From the NCBI GenBank assembly GCA_964348665.1, contig CAYGDP010000045.1, positions 1-9,057 of the forward strand: DNA of 9,057 nucleotides, in the 5' to 3' direction. The notes beneath the pieces are model-generated. The model saw only the letters and a program-made list of their open reading frames with translations, was not told where the DNA came from and did no database searches. Of this stretch, positions 6,560 through 9,057 are shown one piece after another (within the stretch, counting starts at the first letter, position 1; every line of letters starts with the position of its first letter). The position numbers and the translations under genes were made by a program. The DNA comes from CAYGDP01 sp964348665 (GTDB lineage: Bacteria; Verrucomicrobiota; Verrucomicrobiia; Palsa-1439; CAYGDP01).

Positions 6560-7672
6560 TCACCATGGTTTGCGCTCGTTCAACGTCTTGACGATAACGC
6601 GACGGAGGGTTAGCGGGTCAATGCTACCCAATTCGCTATGCACAATTTTGCCGTCCGGATCGATCAGCACCGTATAGGGCACCGCGCCGGACCATTTGGG
6701 ATCAAAGGCGTTGATGAGTTTATCGCGGTCCGCCGATCCAAACAGAAGATTTCGATTGGAGGCCTGCTGTTTCTGAAGAAATTCCAACACGGTTTTTTCT
6801 TCGTCAGGCGCGTTGAGGGAGACCATGACCATTTCGAAATCGCGATGACGATACATCCGGTTGATGGTCACAAATTCGTCGAACTCCGCCAGGCACGGCG
6901 GGCACGATGTCGCCCAAAAGTTGATCAATCGCAGTTTGCCCGACTCATTTTTTCGCAAGACTTGCAGAATGTCAGCCGTGGCTAGGGAAACCGATACGGG
7001 CTCAGCGGCCAATTTTTTCATATACGCCTGCACCGCGTCGGATTTTCCCGCCCATTTGGTCGAGCACCCCACGATTTTAGTGCTGGCGACGGGCGGCTCG
7101 TTTCCCGTCAATAAAGCATCAATTGCATCGCGGAGATACTGTTTCTGGACTCGCTGAATACGTTCGGAATCGTCAATCGCCCCCGCATATCGCAAAATTC
7201 GTGCGGCATCAAAGACAAACACATGCGGCGTTGCCGCGGGGCCATAAGCGCGCGACACGGTTTCGGTTTCGCCATCGTAGAGGTACGGAAAATTGAACTG
7301 CTTGTCTTTGGCGCGGATTTTCATTTCCTCGAACGTATCGCCCAAGTCGCTCCAGCCCAATTCATCGAGGCGGACGGACTTGGGGTCGTTCGGGCTGATG
7401 GCGACGACCGCGACGCCCTTTTTCTTGTAGTCGGTAACCAATTGCTTGAGACGTTCCTCGTAATATTGCGCCGTGGGGCAATGGTTGCAGGTAAACATCA
7501 CCACGAGGATTTTGGCATCTGCAAAATCTTTCAACGCCCAATTTCGCCCATCCACTCCGGGAAGATCGAAATCCGGGGCCGCCGCACCCAGTTTGAGCGC
7601 CGGGGGCACAGCCGCCTCCGTGCAATTCAAACCCAGTAAGCCAGTCATCAGGATGAGGATGAACTTTTTCAT
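6560..7672 (-). CDS. Exported double thioredoxin-fold protein (redoxin plus TlpA-like)
   Basis: A 370-residue protein with two fused thioredoxin-fold domains. Domain 1 (about 27-190) is AhpC/redoxin-like, opening with GAAAPDFDLPGVDG, with active site CNHCP (62-66), cis-proline TP (148-149) and YAGAIDD (162-168), followed by a GCSTKW motif (202-207). Domain 2 (about 225-365) is TlpA/ResA-like, with FWATSCPPC (252-260, redox pair C257/C260), cis-proline VP (331-332) and LIDPDGKIVH (336-345). Residues 1-21 are a signal peptide. C17 is preceded by Asn, so it does not form a proper lipobox. It probably acts in thiol-disulfide exchange or reduction in the envelope; TlpA-like proteins often serve cytochrome c maturation. 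ATG 7672 is chosen because it begins the MKK signal peptide; an upstream in-frame ATG at 7723 would overlap the preceding gene. It sits 22 bp after the isomerase stop. Confidence 0.87.
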   Translation of the reverse strand: MKKFILILMTGLLGLNCTEAAVPPALKLGAAAPDFDLPGVDGRNWALKDFADAKILVVMFTCNHCPTAQYYEERLKQLVTDYKKKGVAVVAISPNDPKSVRLDELGWSDLGDTFEEMKIRAKDKQFNFPYLYDGETETVSRAYGPAATPHVFVFDAARILRYAGAIDDSERIQRVQKQYLRDAIDALLTGNEPPVASTKIVGCSTKWAGKSDAVQAYMKKLAAEPVSVSLATADILQVLRKNESGKLRLINFWATSCPPCLAEFDEFVTINRMYRHRDFEMVMVSLNAPDEEKTVLEFLQKQQASNRNLLFGSADRDKLINAFDPKWSGAVPYTVLIDPDGKIVHSELGSIDPLTLRRVIVKTLNERKPW

Positions 7673-7694
7673 AAGCCCGACCAAAAGACTAAGT

Positions 7695-8705
7695 CTATTT
7701 AAGCAATACCTCGACCTTGGCATCTTTTTTTAGCGTTTCGATGTAGGCAAGCATCCCTTGCTTTGTTTTTTGTTGCTTGAGATGGTCCTCGATTTTCGCC
7801 TTCTCGGTTTCCAATGGAATTTTACCAGCGGGTTTGCTGCCGGTCTGCTTGATAATGTGATAGCCGAACTCGGTCGTCACGACCGCACTGACTTCTCCCG
7901 TTTTGAGCGCGAACGCAGCATCCTCGAACGGCTTGACCATCTTGCCCGCGCCGAAAGAGCCGAGGTCGCCGCCCTTGCTTTTCGAGGGGCACTCGGAAAG
8001 TTCCGAAGCGACTTTCGCGAAGTCCTCGCCTTTGGTCACACGCTCGCGCGCCTTGTCGATGATCGCCTTTTTCTCGGTTTTCACCTTGTCGTCAGAGCCT
8101 TTCGGCACCAGGACGAGAACATGGCTGGCCTGCACCTGGGCGGGCTGGTCGAAATACTTCGGGTTAGCGTCGTAAAATTCTTTCGCCTCGTTCGGTCCGA
8201 CCTGTATCTTGCCTCGGACCTCCTGCTCCACGAGCGCCTCCGTTCGAATCCCTTCCGCTATCTGTTCCTTGACCTTCGCCTCGGTCAAATTCATTGTTTT
8301 GAGCTGTTCGACCATGGTTTTTTCGTCGGGAAATCGTTGCTTGAGCTTGTCCCATTGTTCCTGCACCTTCGCGTCGAGTTTGTCCACTTTCACCGACTTG
8401 GATTTCTCTTCCAAAAGTTGCTGCCCAATCAATTGATCGAGGATCTGTTTCTCCAATCCCTTCCGCGCCTCCGCCGGAACGGCACCCAAATCAGCCCCGC
8501 CCGCAGCCCGTTGAAACATCTCATTGAGTTGTCCGCGCTTGATTTCAGTACCGTTGACTCGCGCGATCACTTCATTTGGCGACGGCGCGGGCGCCGGGAC
8601 AGCGGGCTTTGGGTCTTCCGCCAATGCAACCGAGGCAATCACCATAGTGCAAAGGGGGACAAAAAGTCCGTTCAGGTTCATATTCATTGTGCGGGAATCT
8701 ACCAT
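7695..8705 (-). CDS. Exported parvulin-type peptidyl-prolyl isomerase (SurA/PrsA-like)
   Basis: A 336-residue periplasmic foldase. Residues 1-30 are a signal peptide, followed by a Pro/Ala-rich linker (32-43). A SurA-N-like helical chaperone region (about 44-170) starts EVIARVNGTEIKRGQLNE. The parvulin (rotamase) domain (about 190-288) shows ASHVLV with H195, GGDLGSFGAGKMVKPFEDAAFAL (246-268) and FGYHIIK with H283. A charged C-terminal helix follows. This resembles single-parvulin foldases that assist outer-membrane or secreted protein folding. The start at ATG 8705 is set by AAGGGG (8711-8716) 5 nt upstream. ATG 8687 and 8681 are alternatives without that site, and an open extension to 9011 is rejected because it runs antisense through the flavoprotein gene. 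It is the first gene of a three-gene unit with the thioredoxin-fold and phosphodiesterase genes, with a promoter candidate just upstream. Confidence 0.88.
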   Translation of the reverse strand: MVDSRTMNMNLNGLFVPLCTMVIASVALAEDPKPAVPAPAPSPNEVIARVNGTEIKRGQLNEMFQRAAGGADLGAVPAEARKGLEKQILDQLIGQQLLEEKSKSVKVDKLDAKVQEQWDKLKQRFPDEKTMVEQLKTMNLTEAKVKEQIAEGIRTEALVEQEVRGKIQVGPNEAKEFYDANPKYFDQPAQVQASHVLVLVPKGSDDKVKTEKKAIIDKARERVTKGEDFAKVASELSECPSKSKGGDLGSFGAGKMVKPFEDAAFALKTGEVSAVVTTEFGYHIIKQTGSKPAGKIPLETEKAKIEDHLKQQKTKQGMLAYIETLKKDAKVEVLLK

Positions 8706-8710
8706 GTAAG

Positions 8711-8716
8711 CCCCTT
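8711..8716 (-). promoter_or_regulatory. Shine-Dalgarno that sets the isomerase start
   Basis: Read on the minus strand the sequence is AAGGGG followed by CTTAC and the ATG at 8705, a 5-nt spacing. It is the best ribosome-binding site in the minus-strand unit and favours 8705 over the downstream ATG codons at 8687 and 8681. Confidence 0.6.
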
Positions 8717-8727
8717 GGGTCAACCGA

Positions 8728-8755
8728 ATTATCCCCACTCGAATCCAGCAATCAA
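8728..8755 (-). promoter_or_regulatory. Candidate sigma-70 promoter of the minus-strand unit
   Basis: On the minus strand, TTGATT (8755-8750, four of six matches to TTGACA) is followed after 16 bp by GATAAT (8733-8728, five of six matches to TATAAT). Transcription would begin about 15 nt before the ATG at 8705, leaving room for the AAGGGG site. No comparable plus-strand promoter was recognised in the 79-bp divergent gap. Confidence 0.5.
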
Positions 8756-8784
8756 GAATAGAGACTTCACTGGCAGCTTTGGTT

Positions 8785-9057
8785 ATGGTGGCGGCGATGA
8801 CGAAATCCTGGCAGGTCATTGTGATCGGCGGCGGTGCGGCGGGGCTGATGTGCGCCATCGAGGCCGGCAAACGCGGGCGCTCGGTGTTGTTGCTCGAGCA
8901 CGCGGATCGACTCGGCAAAAAAATCCTGATTTCGGGCGGCGGCCGCTGCAATTTTACCAACATCCACGCGACGCCCGACAACTTTCTCTCTGCCAACCCG
9001 GATTTCTGCAAGTCCGCCCTTGCCCGCTATACCCCTGCGGATTTCATCGCCCTAGTC
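8785..9057 (+). CDS. HI0933-type NAD(P)/FAD-dependent oxidoreductase, 3' end outside window
   Basis: The first 91 residues of a flavoprotein, cut by the window edge. A Rossmann FAD-binding strand-turn-helix, VIVIGGGAAGLMCAIEAGKRG (11-31), has the GxGxxG pattern and is followed by VLLLEHADRLGKKILISGGGRCNFTN (34-59). The SGGGRCNFTN block (50-59) is the signature of the HI0933-like family (BaiN/YhiN group). These proteins are cytoplasmic, about 400 residues long, and mostly of unknown substrate. No signal peptide is seen, unlike every other gene here. The start could be ATG 8785 or the in-frame ATG 8797, which gives MTKSWQVIVIGGG; neither has a strong ribosome-binding site, and GGTGG (8788-8792) lies close before the second. 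It diverges from the isomerase gene across a 79-bp gap, so it is probably a separate unit. Confidence 0.87.
   Translation, partial: MVAAMTKSWQVIVIGGGAAGLMCAIEAGKRGRSVLLLEHADRLGKKILISGGGRCNFTNIHATPDNFLSANPDFCKSALARYTPADFIALV

Noticed and set aside
7673..7723. Upstream ATG at 7723 for the double thioredoxin-fold gene.
   Set aside because: It would overlap the isomerase gene by 29 bp and put 17 residues before the obvious MKK signal peptide.
8706..9011. N-terminal extension of the isomerase reading frame up to an ATG at 9011.
   Set aside because: It lies antisense to the flavoprotein N-terminus, lacks domain similarity, and would bury the signal peptide about 100 residues into the protein. A promoter and Shine-Dalgarno support the start at 8705.

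Overview
The window looks like chromosomal DNA from a member of the Planctomycetota-Verrucomicrobiota-Chlamydiota group. A verrucomicrobium of the Pedosphaera/Limisphaerales type is my best guess. This rests on the combination of a secreted DUF1080 protein, a planctomycete-type cytochrome with DUF1587/1595/1592/1588/1585 domains, a DUF1552 protein with a Tat leader, a secreted LamG-type protein, and a palindromic intergenic repeat of a style I associate with these genomes. The assignment is by family recognition only. There are no tRNA or rRNA genes, CRISPR arrays, transposases or phage genes.

Layout, left to right. On the plus strand, 73-5690 holds four exported-protein genes: a DUF1080 (3-keto-disaccharide hydrolase-like) protein; then, after a 169-bp gap carrying a 72-bp palindromic element (862-933), a c-type cytochrome with a PA14 domain and the planctomycete domain string; a DUF1552 protein whose start overlaps the cytochrome stop by 4 bp (ATGA); and a LamG/concanavalin-fold protein. 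A probable intrinsic terminator straddles the end of the last gene. On the minus strand, 8705-5704 holds three more exported-protein genes read as one unit: a parvulin-type peptidyl-prolyl isomerase, a protein with two thioredoxin-fold domains, and a glycerophosphodiester phosphodiesterase-like protein. A plausible sigma-70-type promoter and a good Shine-Dalgarno precede this unit. Diverging from it at the right edge is the N-terminal 91 residues of a HI0933-type flavoprotein, cut off by the window end.

How they may work together (inference). Seven of the eight genes appear to encode exported proteins. The plus-strand set pairs heme redox chemistry (cytochrome plus DUF1552) with carbohydrate-related folds (DUF1080, PA14, LamG), which suits an envelope system that binds and oxidatively processes glycans or glycosides. 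The minus-strand set supplies folding, thiol-redox and phosphodiester functions in the same compartment. The most unexpected detail is a 17-residue segment just before and after the predicted signal-peptide cleavage site that is nearly identical in, and at the same residue positions of, the otherwise unrelated DUF1080 and LamG proteins.
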